Shown one piece after another: positions 50,982 to 60,235 of a stretch of DNA of 64,000 nucleotides (position 1 is the first letter of the stretch; each line of letters begins with the position of its first letter). The translations under genes and the position numbers were made by a program. Below the pieces are notes generated by a model. It was given only the letters and a program-made list of their open reading frames with translations. It made no database searches and was not told where the DNA came from. Source of the DNA: Faucicola sp902506215 (GTDB lineage Bacteria; Pseudomonadota; Gammaproteobacteria; Pseudomonadales; Moraxellaceae); assembly GCA_016888885.1 (NCBI GenBank), contig CP069437.1, forward strand, positions 1,922,001 through 1,986,000. The letters run 5' to 3'.

Positions 50982-52820
50982 ATGTCAGATTCAATCAAAA
51001 ATCTTCGCAATATTGCGATTATTGCCCACGTTGACCATGGTAAAACTACTCTAGTCGATAAACTGTTACAACAATCCGGTACTTTTGGTGAGCGTGCCGC
51101 AGAAGTTGAACGCGTCATGGACTCTAACGCATTAGAGCAAGAGCGTGGTATTACCATTTTAGCCAAAAATACGGCGATCAAATGGACCAATCCTAAAGAC
51201 GGCGTTGAATACCGTATTAACATCGTCGACACCCCCGGTCACGCCGACTTCGGTGGTGAAGTTGAACGCGTGATGTCGATGGTTGACTGTGTGTTGTTAC
51301 TAGTTGATGCCGTTGATGGCCCTATGCCACAAACCCGTTTTGTGACCTCAAAAGCATTTGCCCGTGGCTTAAAGCCAATCGTGGTGATTAATAAAATTGA
51401 CAAACCAAGCGCACGTCCAGACTGGGTCATGGATCAGGTGTTTGATTTGTTTGACAATTTGGGTGCGACAGATGAGCAGCTAGATTTTCCCATCGTTTAT
51501 ACCTCTGCCATGAATGGTATTGCAGGGTTATCGCCTGACGAGCTTGCAGAAGATATGCAGCCATTGTTTGAAACCATCGTAAATGTTGTTGAGCCACCAC
51601 AGGTGGATACGGACGGTCCATTCCGTATGCAGATTTCAAGCCTTGATTATGATAACTTCAAAGGTTTGATTGGTATTGGTCGTATTCAACGTGGGTCGGT
51701 TAAAACCAATACGCCTGTAACGATTGTTGATAAAGAAGGTAATAAACGCAACGGCCGTATCTTACAAATCATGGGTTACCATGGTCTTGACCGTATCGAA
51801 GTACCTATGGCGCAGGCAGGTGATATCGTCTGTATCACCGGTATCGATGCGTTAAATATTTCTGACACTATCTGTGATCCACAAAACGTAGAAGCCTTAC
51901 CACCGCTAAGTGTCGATGAGCCAACCGTATCGATGACTTTCCAAGTGAATAACTCACCGTTTGCGGGTAAAGAAGGTAAATTCGTGACGTCACGCAATAT
52001 TCGTGAACGCCTAGAACGTGAGTTAATTCATAACGTGGCACTTCGCGTAGAAGATACCGACAGTCCTGATAAATTTAAAGTATCAGGTCGTGGGGAACTA
52101 CACTTATCTGTATTGATTGAGAATATGCGCCGTGAAGGTTTTGAGCTCGGTGTGTCACGTCCAGAAGTGATTGTTCGTGAAATCGATGGCGAGAAACAAG
52201 AACCCTTTGAAAATGTGATTTTTGACGTTGAAGAACAGCACCAAGGCGCGGTAATGGAGCAAATGGGCTACCGTAAAGGTGAATTGACCAATATGGAAGT
52301 TGACGGCAAAGGTCGTATCCGTATTGAAGCGGTGGTGCCATCTCGTGGTTTGATTGGTTTTCGCTCTGAGTTCTTAACCATTACCTCAGGTACCGGTATC
52401 ATGACTTCAAGTTTTTCACATTATGGTCCTGTGAAAACAGGCGATGTGGCAAAACGCCAAAATGGGGTGTTGATTTCTATGGTAAATGGTACGGTATTGG
52501 GCTATGCGCTATTTAACCTTCAAGAACGCGGTCGTATGTTTGTATCACCACAAACTGAAGTATACGAAGGCATGATTGTCGGTCAAAACTCACGTAGCGA
52601 TGATATGGTAGTCAATCCAACCAAAGCAAAACAGTTGACGAACGTGCGCGCCAGTGGTACCGATGATGCAATTATTTTAACGCCGCCAATCATTTTTACC
52701 CTTGAACAAGCGCTTGAATTTATTGAAGATGATGAGCTGGTTGAAGTGACACCAAAATCAATTCGTTTACGCAAAAAATACTTGACTGAAAATGAGCGCA
52801 AACGTAACGGTCGTAAATAA
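50982..52820 (+). CDS. typA: Ribosome-associated GTPase TypA/BipA
   Basis: Translational GTPase involved in 50S assembly and stress or cold adaptation. The 612-residue protein has AHVDHGKTTLVDKLLQQSG, ERGITILAKN, DTPGHADFGGEVERV, NKIDKPSARPDWV and the TypA-specific C-terminal domain (EVTPKSIRLRKKYLTENERK). It is a single gene with terminator. Confidence 0.98.
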   Translation: MSDSIKNLRNIAIIAHVDHGKTTLVDKLLQQSGTFGERAAEVERVMDSNALEQERGITILAKNTAIKWTNPKDGVEYRINIVDTPGHADFGGEVERVMSMVDCVLLLVDAVDGPMPQTRFVTSKAFARGLKPIVVINKIDKPSARPDWVMDQVFDLFDNLGATDEQLDFPIVYTSAMNGIAGLSPDELAEDMQPLFETIVNVVEPPQVDTDGPFRMQISSLDYDNFKGLIGIGRIQRGSVKTNTPVTIVDKEGNKRNGRILQIMGYHGLDRIEVPMAQAGDIVCITGIDALNISDTICDPQNVEALPPLSVDEPTVSMTFQVNNSPFAGKEGKFVTSRNIRERLERELIHNVALRVEDTDSPDKFKVSGRGELHLSVLIENMRREGFELGVSRPEVIVREIDGEKQEPFENVIFDVEEQHQGAVMEQMGYRKGELTNMEVDGKGRIRIEAVVPSRGLIGFRSEFLTITSGTGIMTSSFSHYGPVKTGDVAKRQNGVLISMVNGTVLGYALFNLQERGRMFVSPQTEVYEGMIVGQNSRSDDMVVNPTKAKQLTNVRASGTDDAIILTPPIIFTLEQALEFIEDDELVEVTPKSIRLRKKYLTENERKRNGRK

Positions 52821-52868
52821 TAGCAGATTTAAGCTATAAAATTTTGAAAAAGCCTAACATTTATTTAC

Positions 52869-52897
52869 AAAAAGCTTGTACCTGTTACAAGCTTTTT
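52869..52897 (+). terminator. Terminator after typA
   Basis: AAAAAGCTTGTA (52869-52880) pairs perfectly with TACAAGCTTTTT (52886-52897). Confidence 0.92.
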
Positions 52898-53013
52898 TAA
52901 TTTAATCTACACGCTTGCAAAGCAAAGGTTTAAAACTTTATACAATTGCTTATGATGATAAGGGTTTTTTAGTCAACGATTGTAGCGATTATGTTGAAAG
53001 TAGGAGAAGTTAT

Positions 53014-53445
53014 ATGAGTATGATGTCAGAATTTAAAGAGTTTGCCCTCAAAGGTAACGTGATGGATTTGGCAGTGGGTGTCATCATCGGCGGCGCGTTT
53101 GGTAAAATCACGACGTCGTTGGTAGAAGATATTATCATGCCGATTATCTCTGCGATTATGGGCGGCAAAATCGACTTTACCAATATGTTTGTGGTGTTAG
53201 GTGATGTACCTGCAGGCACCGCTATGACGTATGATGCGCTCAAAAAAGCGGGCGTGCCTGTGTTTGCTTACGGTAATTTTATCACCATCTTAATCAACTT
53301 TATTATTTTGGCATTTATCATATTTATGTTGGTGAAAGCCATGAACCGCCTACGCCGCCAAAGCGAAGCGCAAGAAGCGGCTGCACCAGAACCTTCAGAA
53401 GAAGTACTATTGCTACGTGAAATCAGCAGTAAATTAAGTAAATAA
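53014..53445 (+). CDS. mscL: Large-conductance mechanosensitive channel
   Basis: Pentameric emergency release channel of the inner membrane. The 143-residue protein has the MscL start SEFKEFALKGNVMDLAVGVIIGGAFGKI (first span), the second span FITILINFIILAFIIFMLVKAMN and a helical C-terminal bundle. ATG 53014 has AGGAG upstream; the in-frame start at 52915 would add a non-conserved 33 residues. Confidence 0.97.
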   Translation: MSMMSEFKEFALKGNVMDLAVGVIIGGAFGKITTSLVEDIIMPIISAIMGGKIDFTNMFVVLGDVPAGTAMTYDALKKAGVPVFAYGNFITILINFIILAFIIFMLVKAMNRLRRQSEAQEAAAPEPSEEVLLLREISSKLSK

Positions 53446-53501
53446 CGCTTTGTGCCCACGCTGATAGATTAAAATTTCAGCCCATGTTATTTATAAATGA
53501 A

Positions 53502-53532
53502 AAAAAGCCTCCATGATAACTGGGGGCTTTTT
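53502..53532 (+). terminator. Terminator after mscL
   Basis: AAAAGCCTCC pairs with GGGGGCTTTTT with one G-U pair around ATGATAACT. Confidence 0.82.
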
Positions 53533-53559
53533 ATTGATTGCTAGTCAATCTACATTTTT

Positions 53560-54780
53560 TATCAGCCGTTGCCGTAAAACCACCGACTTTAGGCGGTGGA
53601 TATAAGGCAACTCATACACTATAACGCTTGCATAAATTTTGCTAAAATAATTTGCATGAAAACACTCAAGCTACGCATACGAGACAAACATACTGATAAA
53701 CTCAACCGCCTAAGCGGTGCGGTCAATTTCGTATGGAATTATGTCAATGACTTGAGTTACAAACACCTAAAAAAGACTGGTAAATTCTTTAGTGCTTACG
53801 ACCTAAGCGACTACACCAAAGGTAGCGGTGAACTACTTGGCTTACACAGTCAGACCATCCAAGCCATCAATGAAACCCACGCCAAAGCTCGAAAGCAATT
53901 CAAAAAAGCCAAACTAAACTGGCGAACCAACAACCCAAATTCAAAACGTAAATCATTAGGCTGGCTACCCTTTAAACAATCCGCCATCAAACACATTGCT
54001 ACCCACCAAACAAGTAAAAAAGGCTTAAAATCCACCTTGCAACTAAGCCTAGCCAAAGGGCAAAAACTCATCATCAACCTATGGGACAGCTACAACCTTA
54101 GCCTATACCAAATCAACACATGCGAATTGGTACAAGACAGCCGTAACCGTTGGTATGCTTGTATCACCGTCAAAGACTACCCTAAAACACAATGCGGAAC
54201 GGGTAGCGTAGGCATTGACTTAGGCTTAAAAGACAGTGCCACAGCCTCAAATGGCAATAAATTACAAATCAAACAAACGCTCAACTATGCCAAAGATTTA
54301 GCCATTGCTCAACGAGCTAAAAACAAACAACGTGTCAAAGCAATCCATGCCAAAATCAAGCATACACGCCAAGACCTCATCCATAAATTCACCACCCAAT
54401 TAGTTAAAGATAATGCGCTAATCGTGGTCGGTGATATTCAGAGTAATCAATTTAATAGTAAAAAAGGCAAACTCGCCAAATCGGTTTACGATGCAGGCTG
54501 GTTTGAACTGAAACGACAACTGACCTACAAATGCGAGAACGCAGGTTGCCGTTTTGAAATCGTGAATGAGAGATACACGACCCAGCGATGTTCGTGTTGC
54601 GGTGAAATCACCGCCAATAGTCCGAAAGGTAGAAAATCGCTTGGAATAAGAGAATGGATATGTGCTTCGTGTGGCACATGGCATGATAGAGATATCAATG
54701 CCAGTAAGAACATTCTTGCGGTCGGGCTTGACCGTCTTGTAGAAGGAATCCCCGAACGATAGGGAGGGGAGGAAGTCAAC
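53560..54780 (+). mobile_element. IS200/IS605-superfamily element carrying only tnpB (IS1341-type)
   Basis: The left end carries a nested hairpin: GTTGCC (53568-53573) / GGCAAC (53606-53611) enclosing CCACCG (53580-53585) / CGGTGG (53594-53599). The right end lies near AGTCAAC (54774-54780), resembling the TCAA cleavage sites of this group. There is no tnpA, so movement would need a transposase in trans. The exact left boundary is uncertain by about 10 bp. Confidence 0.75.
53656..54765 (+). CDS. tnpB: TnpB-family RNA-guided nuclease homologue
   Basis: TnpB proteins are RuvC nucleases guided by an omega-RNA from the element's right end. The 369-residue protein (a start at GTG 53596 would lie in the end hairpin) has the first catalytic Asp in VGIDLGLKD (D188), the zinc finger CSCCGE plus CASC, and the third Asp in HDRDINASKN (D346). 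At the usual RuvC-II Glu position it reads LIVVGDIQ, i.e. Gly259. This Gly is typical of one large TnpB branch, in which the Glu may have moved; a nearby FEIVNE could supply it. Whether it cuts DNA is therefore open. The gene ends 15 bp before the element's right end. Confidence 0.9.
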
Positions 54781-54817
54781 TATACATATTCATCAGCTAA
54801 CGACAGTAAGGCAAGTT

Positions 54818-56167
54818 ATGACAAAGCAGGTAATCGTGCTTGGTGCAGGGGTGGTGGGTGTCACCACTGCTTGGCAGCTTCGACAAGCAGGGTTTGAGGT
54901 AACGGTAATCGAGCGTGAAAGTAGCGCTGCATTGTCAACATCGTTTGCCAATGGTGGGCAAATATCTGTGTCACATGCTACGCCTTGGGCAAATCCTGAT
55001 ACACCCTATAAAGCGCTAAAATGGTTATTGCGAGAAGATGCGCCATTGTTGTTTCGCTGGCGTCGGTTGTTGGGTTTGCCGGGCAACGCGGGGCAAGATA
55101 CAGCCCCCGATATGGCGCTGTGGCGATGGGGGTGGCAGTTTTTACAGCAGTGCAATGCGAAAAGTGCCGATGCTAATTTGGTGCAGATGGTCAATTTAGG
55201 ATTATACTCTCGGCAGATACTGGGGGAGGTTAGGGCGCAAACGGGCATTGATTATGACTGTCTGACACGCGGTATTATGCATTTTTATACCGATCATGCT
55301 GAGTTTCAGGCAGCGATAGCACCCACTAAGCGGATGCAGCAATTGGGTTGTGATCGGCAAGTGATTGGTGTGGATAAAGCGATAGAATTAGAGCCTGCGT
55401 TAACTGGTATTGGCAAAGAATTGGTTGGGGCGACTTATACCGCACTTGATGAATCAGGGGATGCGCAAAAATTCACCCATCGCTTGGCAGCACTTTGTCA
55501 GCAGCAAGGGGTAACATTTTTATTTAATACCGCCATCAAACAACTTGTTTATCATAACCAACACATTGACGGTGTGGAAGTAATGTCTGTTGACAGCAAA
55601 GACAATGCCGCTTTGCCAGCGCAATTACAGATACTGTCCGCCGATGCGTATGTACTGGCGTTAGGGAGCTATAGTCCTGCCTTAGTCAAAGCGTTGGGTA
55701 TCAATCTACCTATCTATCCTGCCAAAGGTTATTCAGCCACGTACCCCGTGTTGCGACCGCATGAGACACCTTATGTAAGCCTGATTGATGATGAGTTTAA
55801 GCTGGTGTACTCGCGTTTAGGCGATCGCTTGCGAGTAGCAGGAACAGCTGAATTTAACGGGTTTAACCTTGAGCTAAATCCGGTTCGTTGCCAAGCGATT
55901 ACGCGGCGGGTGAGAGCGGTGTTTGGGGATGCGGTAGATTTGACCCAGCCAAATTATTGGACAGGGCTGCGACCGATGACACCGTCAAATGTGCCGATTA
56001 TCGGTCGCGCGGTCAATCGTCAAGGACGTATTGATAATTTGTATCTCAACACCGGACATGGCACTTTGGGCTGGACGCACTCGAACGGCTCAGCAAAAGC
56101 GATGGCTGATATCATGCAAGGGCGTCAGCCACCAGTAAATTTTAACTTTGTGGGCTTGCAGGATTAA
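54818..56167 (+). CDS. dadA: D-amino acid dehydrogenase
   Basis: FAD-dependent oxidation of D-amino acids (D-alanine catabolism). The 449-residue protein has the dinucleotide fold VIVLGAGVVGVTTAWQLRQA, ERESSAALSTSFANGGQIS and the C-terminal TGLRPMTPSNVPIIGR and LNTGHGTLGWTHSNGSAKAM typical of DadA. Its 3' end overlaps the convergent phoR by 26 bases. No alr or lrp gene is adjacent. Confidence 0.95.
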   Translation: MTKQVIVLGAGVVGVTTAWQLRQAGFEVTVIERESSAALSTSFANGGQISVSHATPWANPDTPYKALKWLLREDAPLLFRWRRLLGLPGNAGQDTAPDMALWRWGWQFLQQCNAKSADANLVQMVNLGLYSRQILGEVRAQTGIDYDCLTRGIMHFYTDHAEFQAAIAPTKRMQQLGCDRQVIGVDKAIELEPALTGIGKELVGATYTALDESGDAQKFTHRLAALCQQQGVTFLFNTAIKQLVYHNQHIDGVEVMSVDSKDNAALPAQLQILSADAYVLALGSYSPALVKALGINLPIYPAKGYSATYPVLRPHETPYVSLIDDEFKLVYSRLGDRLRVAGTAEFNGFNLELNPVRCQAITRRVRAVFGDAVDLTQPNYWTGLRPMTPSNVPIIGRAVNRQGRIDNLYLNTGHGTLGWTHSNGSAKAMADIMQGRQPPVNFNFVGLQD

Positions 56168-57470
56168 GGGATTGGGTTGGAATACTGGCAGATTTTGGAA
56201 AGGTGACAGTGAAGGTCGAGCCTTTGCCAACTGTGGAGGTGATATCCAAGGTGGCATGGTGCTGATACAAGACATGCTTGACAATCGCTAGCCCCAAACC
56301 GGTACCCCCTGTGTCACGGCTTCGACCCGTGTCCACGCGATAAAAACGCTCGGTTAAGCGCTGAATATGGCGCTGCTCGATGCCAATGCCATTGTCGGTC
56401 ACGCTAAAACATACCCCCGCGTCACACTCATACCAACTAATACTAATCTCACCACCTTTTGGGGTGTATTTCATGGCATTGGTAATCAAGTTACTGAGCG
56501 CACTTCGCAGATAATCTTCATAACCCAAAATATGTAACGTGCTGTCGATGTGCAAATGAATCATATGGTCGTATGACTTGTTGTACATCTGCGCATCGTC
56601 AAACAATTGCATTAGCATTTTAGGAATATCAATGTCTTTTGGCTCAGTGGGTTTTTCATCGTTCTCTAAGCGAGATAATAACAATAAGTCATTGATGATG
56701 TTATTCATGCGCTGACTTTGCTGCATCATCTGAGTAAACGCGCGAGCAATACGCGGATCTAAATCAGGCTGTTCACTCAAAGTCTCCACATACCCCATGA
56801 TGACGGTAAGCGGCGTGCGAAGTTCATGCGAAACATTTGCCACAAAGTCTTTTCGCATCTGTTCTAAGTGCTGAAAACGGGTGACATCATAAATCAGCAG
56901 TAATTTTTCTTGCCCAAATTTGGTAATCTTGCACTGCACATAGCGCTCGATATTAGACGGGCTGTGGATACGCACGCCATCTGGATAGTCTTCAATGTGG
57001 TGATAATATTGATGAAAAAGCGGATTGCGAATAATGGTCAACACATTGCGACCTTGGTCGGGCGCTTTAAAATGAAAAAGCCGCTCGGCAGAGTTGTTCC
57101 ACCATTCGATACAGTCGTTTTTATCAATCAGCATAATCGAGTCTTGCAATGCGCTTAGCGAGTCGCGCACTTTTTGCACCAGCGAAACGGTTTGCTGATG
57201 CGCCAATTTCTCTTGGCGATTGACTTGGTAGATATTACTGGCGATGACATTAAGGTTGGGCTCAAATGCAGGTGGCGGCTCATCGGGATTTTTGTTATAC
57301 CACGCTTTAAAGCGTTGTATCGACCATAAAAAATATAGCTGATACAGGCACAGCCCTATCGCCAGTCCCCAACCCCAAAACCCTAATAGCCCGCCAATCA
57401 ACAGCCCGGCAACCCCAGCTGTCAATACGGGTGAAATGCTCGCCCACATATTAATTTTTCTAGCATCCAT
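56142..57470 (-). CDS. phoR: Phosphate-regulon sensor histidine kinase PhoR
   Basis: Membrane sensor that phosphorylates PhoB under phosphate limitation. The 442-residue protein has two N-terminal membrane spans (about 12-50), a PAS domain (about 100-205, LSALQDSIMLIDKNDCIEWW), HisKA with the phospho-acceptor in VSHELRTPLTVI, and HATPase boxes (LITNAMKYTP, VTDNGIGIEQRH, GTGLGLAIVKH). The arrangement matches E. coli PhoR. It is separated from phoB by 242 bp because a MITE lies between them. Confidence 0.95.
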   Translation of the reverse strand: MDARKINMWASISPVLTAGVAGLLIGGLLGFWGWGLAIGLCLYQLYFLWSIQRFKAWYNKNPDEPPPAFEPNLNVIASNIYQVNRQEKLAHQQTVSLVQKVRDSLSALQDSIMLIDKNDCIEWWNNSAERLFHFKAPDQGRNVLTIIRNPLFHQYYHHIEDYPDGVRIHSPSNIERYVQCKITKFGQEKLLLIYDVTRFQHLEQMRKDFVANVSHELRTPLTVIMGYVETLSEQPDLDPRIARAFTQMMQQSQRMNNIINDLLLLSRLENDEKPTEPKDIDIPKMLMQLFDDAQMYNKSYDHMIHLHIDSTLHILGYEDYLRSALSNLITNAMKYTPKGGEISISWYECDAGVCFSVTDNGIGIEQRHIQRLTERFYRVDTGRSRDTGGTGLGLAIVKHVLYQHHATLDITSTVGKGSTFTVTFPKSASIPTQSLNPASPQS

Positions 57471-57524
57471 TGAGAAAGCTTACTATAACGAAGTTGGGAT
57501 AAGTTGGCAAAAATTTCAATGCAA

Positions 57525-57701
57525 TTAGGGCGTGTCCCTAATTCGGAACAAAGTATTTTTAATGGCCTAAAAATGCCTAAATCTGGCAAAACTGCGTTAA
57601 ATTGTTTGACAATATTCCAATATTATCTGCACAATTTGCCTTGTTTTGCTGGCGATTTAGTCTATTTTTAGTCTCATTATCCAAATAGGGACACGCCCTA
57701 A
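57525..57701. mobile_element. 177-bp MITE between phoB and phoR
   Basis: Perfect 16-bp terminal inverted repeats TTAGGGCGTGTCCCTA (57525-57540) and TAGGGACACGCCCTAA (57686-57701), ending in TTA/TAA compatible with a TA-type target duplication. The interior is AT-rich and noncoding. The size, ends and lack of a gene fit a MITE of an IS5/IS630-like parent, not seen in the window. Confidence 0.82.
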
Positions 57702-57712
57702 TCAGGCTATTG

Positions 57713-58411
57713 TTAGTCGATTTTATTAGAAAAGCGATAACCTGTGCCACGTACAGTTTGGATATAGTCTGCAAACCCAAATGGCTCAAGCACTTTACGC
57801 AGGCGGCGGATATGCACGTCAATGGTACGATCTTCGACATACACATTGCCACCCCACACTTGATCGAGTAGCTGGGTGCGGGTATAAGCGCGCTCGGGAT
57901 GACTCATAAAGAAAGCAAGTAGCCGATACTCTGTCGGTCCGATATCCACCGCTTTGTTATTGGCACTCACGCGCTGACTGGCAGGGTCTAGTGACAAGCC
58001 GCCTACGTCAATGGGTTTTTCGCCTGACAATGCGCTACTACGGCGCAATACCGCTTTGATACGGGAAACCAGTTCACGGGTGGAAAACGGCTTGGTGATA
58101 TAGTCATCTGCCCCAGCGTCAAGTCCTTGAACTTTGTTGTCCTCTTCGCCTTTGGCGGTGAGCATGATGATAGGAATTTCAGAGAGCATTTCATCTTTTT
58201 TCAAGCGGCGGCATAAATCAATGCCTGATAGCCCATTGGGTAACATCCAATCTAATAAGATGAGGTTGGGACGATGATCGACCGCCAAATGATGGGCTTG
58301 AGAGACTTCTGAGGCTTGCAAACAATCAAATCCTGCCATCTCTAATGTGGTCACGATCATTTCTCGAATGGCAGGCTCATCTTCCACCACCAAAATAGTT
58401 TCATTTTTCAT
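57713..58411 (-). CDS. phoB: Phosphate-regulon response regulator PhoB
   Basis: OmpR-class activator of phosphate-starvation genes. The 232-residue protein starts at ATG 58411 (MKNETILVVEDEPAIREMIV); receiver Asp in LILLDWMLP, conserved Lys in DYITKPFSTRELVSRIKAVL, and a winged-helix domain with RVSANNKAVDIGPTEYRLLA and the closing YIQTVRGTGYRFSNK. Two Pho-box-like sites lie upstream. It is followed by the MITE and then phoR. Confidence 0.97.
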   Translation of the reverse strand: MKNETILVVEDEPAIREMIVTTLEMAGFDCLQASEVSQAHHLAVDHRPNLILLDWMLPNGLSGIDLCRRLKKDEMLSEIPIIMLTAKGEEDNKVQGLDAGADDYITKPFSTRELVSRIKAVLRRSSALSGEKPIDVGGLSLDPASQRVSANNKAVDIGPTEYRLLAFFMSHPERAYTRTQLLDQVWGGNVYVEDRTIDVHIRRLRKVLEPFGFADYIQTVRGTGYRFSNKID

Positions 58412-58459
58412 AAATTTCTCAAGCGATAAAATAGGCAACTGTTTACCAAAATAATTTTA

Positions 58460-58516
58460 TGACAACAATATTACAATGCCCATATTACAACTTCAGAATA
58501 TGACAAAAAAATGACA
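58460..58516 (-). promoter_or_regulatory. Two Pho-box-like sites upstream of phoB
   Basis: On the minus strand TGTCAT-type heptamers are spaced 11 bp apart. On the plus strand these are TGACA at 58501 and 58512, and TGACA at 58460 with TTACA at 58471. The 11-bp direct repeat of TGTCA is the PhoB-binding pattern, so phoB (and phoR beyond the MITE) is probably autoregulated. Confidence 0.72.
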
Positions 58517-58600
58517 ACGATAAGTTTTTAGGGTTTTTATTTGTGGTGTTGTAAAAAATTCGGGGTTTCACTCAATTTTTGGTACTTAACACAGGTCGTA

Positions 58601-59053
58601 TCATAGTTCAAAAATAAAATTTATCGGACCATCATTGCAACTGCTGACTTGCATATCTGCGCCAAATTCGCCTGTTTGTACAGCTGCATATTGCGTCTTG
58701 GCATATGCGACTATCTGGGCAAACAAAGCTTTGGCAGTGTCGGGCGCCATCGCAGGCTTAAAATCAGGACGTCTACCCGATTGGGTATTGGCAAGGAGGG
58801 TAAACTGTGACACTAACAGTAAGCCGCCATTGACTTGTTGCACGTTTTTATCCATTTTGCCCAGCTCATTTTCAAATACGCGATAGCTGAGGATTTTATC
58901 AATCATTTTTTGCCCCATCGCAAGCGTATCATCATGCCCAAGTCCAAGATAGACCAGTACGCCGTGGGCAATCTCGCCGACGATTTGTTGTGGGTGAGGC
59001 GCTTGGTTAACTGCGACTTTGGCAAATTTCACCCGTTGTAATACTGCTTTCAT
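58601..59053 (-). CDS. dtd: D-aminoacyl-tRNA deacylase
   Basis: Removes D-amino acids mis-loaded on tRNA. The 150-residue protein has MKAVLQRVKFAKVAV, the SQFTLLANTQSGRRPDF active motif and the second motif NDGPINFIFEL (usually NxGPVT, here Ile and Asn replace Val and Thr, which may be a sequence variant of this lineage). It is divergent from psd. Confidence 0.94.
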   Translation of the reverse strand: MKAVLQRVKFAKVAVNQAPHPQQIVGEIAHGVLVYLGLGHDDTLAMGQKMIDKILSYRVFENELGKMDKNVQQVNGGLLLVSQFTLLANTQSGRRPDFKPAMAPDTAKALFAQIVAYAKTQYAAVQTGEFGADMQVSSCNDGPINFIFEL

Positions 59054-59164
59054 GATTTTTCCTATCCGTTGGTTTGAGCATAAGCGGCTTGACTTAAAAG
59101 CTAGCTTGCCGCTTAACTCGTAGCCCAGTGTTTAATATACCGTGATTCTAAGGGGGATTTTGAT

Positions 59165-59170
59165 TATAAT
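59165..59170 (+). promoter_or_regulatory. Probable -10 box of psd
   Basis: Perfect TATAAT 35 bp before ATG 59205; no clear -35 box. Confidence 0.5.
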
Positions 59171-59204
59171 AAGCCAACTTTAAAATGCTAATTTCGAGTA
59201 ACTT

Positions 59205-60038
59205 ATGACCTTGTTTACCACATTACAATCGCTTGTCCCACAACAAAAAATCAGTGAAATCGCAGGTCGTCTTGCCCAAAGCCGTCATCCGATGGTGAAA
59301 AAAACCTTTATTCGTACCTTTGCTTCGGTGTATGGCATCAAGCTAGAGGAATATGCGCGCGGTAGTTTTTCTCAGTATGACAGTTTTAATGATTTTTTTA
59401 CCCGTGAGCTCAAAGACGGCGCGCGCAAGATTGATGATGACCCAGATGCGCTTATCTGTCCTGCAGATGGCATGATATCGCAATTGGGGCAAATCGATAA
59501 AGACCAAATCCTGCAAGCCAAAGGCAAATCGTATGAAGTTGGGCAATTGCTCGCGGATTATGAACTTGGCAAAGCCATGCAAGAGGGTAGTTTTGTCACC
59601 GTGTATTTGGCACCGACCAATTATCACCGCGTGCATATGCCGTTTGACGGTACCTTGGTAGAGACCATCTATGTGCCAGGACAGCTATTTTCGGTCAATA
59701 ACGAGACCGCTGAAAACATTACCGATTTGTTCGCCCGTAACGAGCGCTGCGTGTGTGTGTTTGATACTGAGTTTGGTAAAGCTTGCGTTGTGCTAGTCGG
59801 GGCGATGATTGTGGCAGGTATTGAAACAGTTGCCACAGGCAAAATCAAACGTAGCGATCGCGTGCAGCGTCAAACTCATCAGATGACATTGAAAAAAGGC
59901 GATGAGCTTGGGCGGTTTTATTTGGGCTCAACGGTGATTGTGGTATTACCAAAGTCAGCGGGCATTGCTTGGGACGCAGGTCTTTCTAATTCAGTGCCGG
60001 TGACAATGGGTCAACGTCTGGGTACTTTTTTGCAGTAA
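59205..60038 (+). CDS. psd: Phosphatidylserine decarboxylase
   Basis: Makes phosphatidylethanolamine from phosphatidylserine at the inner membrane; self-cleaves at the LGST motif to form a pyruvoyl group. The 277-residue protein has the conserved FNDFFTRELKDGAR, CPADGMISQLGQI, APTNYHRVHMPFDG with catalytic His, and FYLGSTVIVVLP (cleavage between Gly and Ser). Length matches the proteobacterial enzymes. It is followed by a terminator. Confidence 0.97.
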   Translation: MTLFTTLQSLVPQQKISEIAGRLAQSRHPMVKKTFIRTFASVYGIKLEEYARGSFSQYDSFNDFFTRELKDGARKIDDDPDALICPADGMISQLGQIDKDQILQAKGKSYEVGQLLADYELGKAMQEGSFVTVYLAPTNYHRVHMPFDGTLVETIYVPGQLFSVNNETAENITDLFARNERCVCVFDTEFGKACVVLVGAMIVAGIETVATGKIKRSDRVQRQTHQMTLKKGDELGRFYLGSTVIVVLPKSAGIAWDAGLSNSVPVTMGQRLGTFLQ

Positions 60039-60056
60039 GCTGCCAAGGTATAGGTT

Positions 60057-60083
60057 AAAAAGGTAGCACAGGCTGCCTTTTTT
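60057..60083 (+). terminator. Terminator after psd
   Basis: AAAAAGGTAGC pairs with GCTGCCTTTTTT allowing one G-U pair. Confidence 0.82.
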
Positions 60084-60165
60084 ATGGGGTGTTTTAGCCA
60101 ATTTGCATAGGTTGATTGCTCACATAAACTAAACGATAACGAAAAATATTTTAGTAAAATTTGTT

Positions 60166-60171
60166 TATAAT
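60166..60171 (+). promoter_or_regulatory. Probable -10 box of the Bcr/CflA gene
   Basis: Perfect TATAAT at 60166-60171, about 65 bp before ATG 60236; the -35 side is weak (TAGTAA). Confidence 0.42.
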
Positions 60172-60235
60172 AGCCGACTTATGATTTTTGCCTGCTTTTT
60201 TATTTAGACGCGCTTTTTTATTTAAACTGATCACT

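Noticed and set aside
57577..57852. 91-residue minus-strand ORF crossing the MITE and the phoB end
   Set aside because: It overlaps the conserved PhoB C-terminus out of frame and has no ribosome site.
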